Assembly: GCA_001773855.1 (NCBI GenBank)
Contig: MEXZ01000151.1
Location: 1-5,999, forward strand
Direction: 5' to 3'
Length of the DNA: 5,999 nucleotides
Origin: Candidatus Aminicenantes bacterium RBG_13_64_14
GTDB taxonomy: Bacteria; Acidobacteriota; Aminicenantia; Aminicenantales; Saccharicenantaceae
Positions 5,710 to 5,999 of the stretch are shown in pieces; position 1 is the first letter of the stretch, and the number at the start of each line of letters is the position of its first letter. The notes below the pieces were generated by a model, which did no database searches, was not told the origin of the DNA, and worked only from the letters and a program-made list of their open reading frames with translations. The translations under genes and the position numbers were made by a program.

Positions 5710-5999
5710 CTATAGCTCGAAGCGGTAGGAGAACTTGACCATGAAGATGTTCGCGCCGGGAGCCCGGAAGAGGTCGCCCATGTCCCGCCAGAGCTCGAAG
5801 TCGCCGGGATGGGAGTAGTCGGCCCGACTCTGCGTCCAGACGAAATAGAGCATGGACCCCGGCCGGTACTCCCAGCGCAGGACGACCGTGCCGCGCAGGG
5901 ATTTGAGGTTGAAGTCGGGGTCGCGGAAGGTGAACGGCGCCGCCGGCCCCCCCGCCCCGTCCGGATCGACCGTGTAGACGCCGTCCGCATACGCGATCG
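5710..5999 (-). CDS. DUF5916 family protein, C-terminal fragment (cut by the window edge)
   Basis: Reading the minus strand from the edge to TAG at 5712-5710 gives 95 codons with no interruption. The segment LRWEYRPGSMLYFVWTQSR (about 5880-5824) and the C-terminus IFMVKFSYRFEL match what I know of the end of DUF5916 proteins, where an N-terminal CBM9-like domain precedes a long region thought to be an outer-membrane beta-barrel. The alternating aromatic and hydrophobic pattern ending near the C-terminus fits a last beta-strand recognised for outer-membrane insertion. The function is not established; the family is common in Acidobacteriota, Bacteroidota and related groups. The rest of the gene, including its start, lies beyond 5999. 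A longer open frame on the same strand (5376-5990) is an Arg/Ser/Pro-rich shadow in another frame. Family recognition is from memory of the motif. Confidence 0.8.
   Translation of the reverse strand, partial: IAYADGVYTVDPDGAGGPAAPFTFRDPDFNLKSLRGTVVLRWEYRPGSMLYFVWTQSRADYSHPGDFELWRDMGDLFRAPGANIFMVKFSYRFEL

Noticed and set aside
5376..5990. A 204-codon minus-strand open frame rich in Arg, Ser, Thr and Pro
   Set aside because: It runs antisense to the Smr gene and out of frame across the DUF5916 end; the DUF5916 frame has clear family motifs and this one has none.

Overview
The window is GC-rich, densely coded bacterial chromosome with no sign of mobile DNA, CRISPR or phage. It holds four complete protein genes, one tRNA gene and the 3' end of a fifth protein gene. 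An exported sulfatase-fold protein fused to TPRs, a signal-bearing S9 oligopeptidase and a DUF5916 protein together resemble Acidobacteriota or Aminicenantes-type genomes. This lineage guess comes from gene content alone and is tentative.

Layout, left to right: (i) a PlsC-type acyltransferase on the minus strand (50-742); (ii) a short divergent promoter region (743-810); (iii) a plus-strand gene for an exported alkaline-phosphatase/sulfatase-fold enzyme with about seven C-terminal TPRs (811-2925); (iv) tRNA-Lys(CTT) on the minus strand (2993-3065) with its own near-consensus promoter; (v) a minus-strand gene for a signal-bearing, probably lipidated S9A prolyl-oligopeptidase/oligopeptidase B homologue (3130-5292) with a good promoter and Shine-Dalgarno; (vi) a small plus-strand gene for a stand-alone Smr-domain protein (5413-5703); (vii) the C-terminal 95 codons of a minus-strand DUF5916 protein (5710-5999, cut by the window edge), convergent with the Smr gene and only 6 bp from it. 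No gene-free stretch exceeds about 120 bp.

The genes do not form one operon. Adjacent protein genes are divergent or convergent, and each transcription unit has its own candidate promoter. Three products concern the envelope: phospholipid synthesis, an exported hydrolase-like enzyme and an exported peptidase. The DUF5916 protein is probably outer-membrane. The tRNA and Smr genes are housekeeping or nucleic-acid functions. I see no convincing new multi-gene system. The most interesting points are a Thr at the formylglycine position of the sulfatase-fold protein, the N-terminal signal on an oligopeptidase B-type enzyme, and -10-like hexamers placed so close to start codons that leaderless or nearly leaderless transcripts are plausible.
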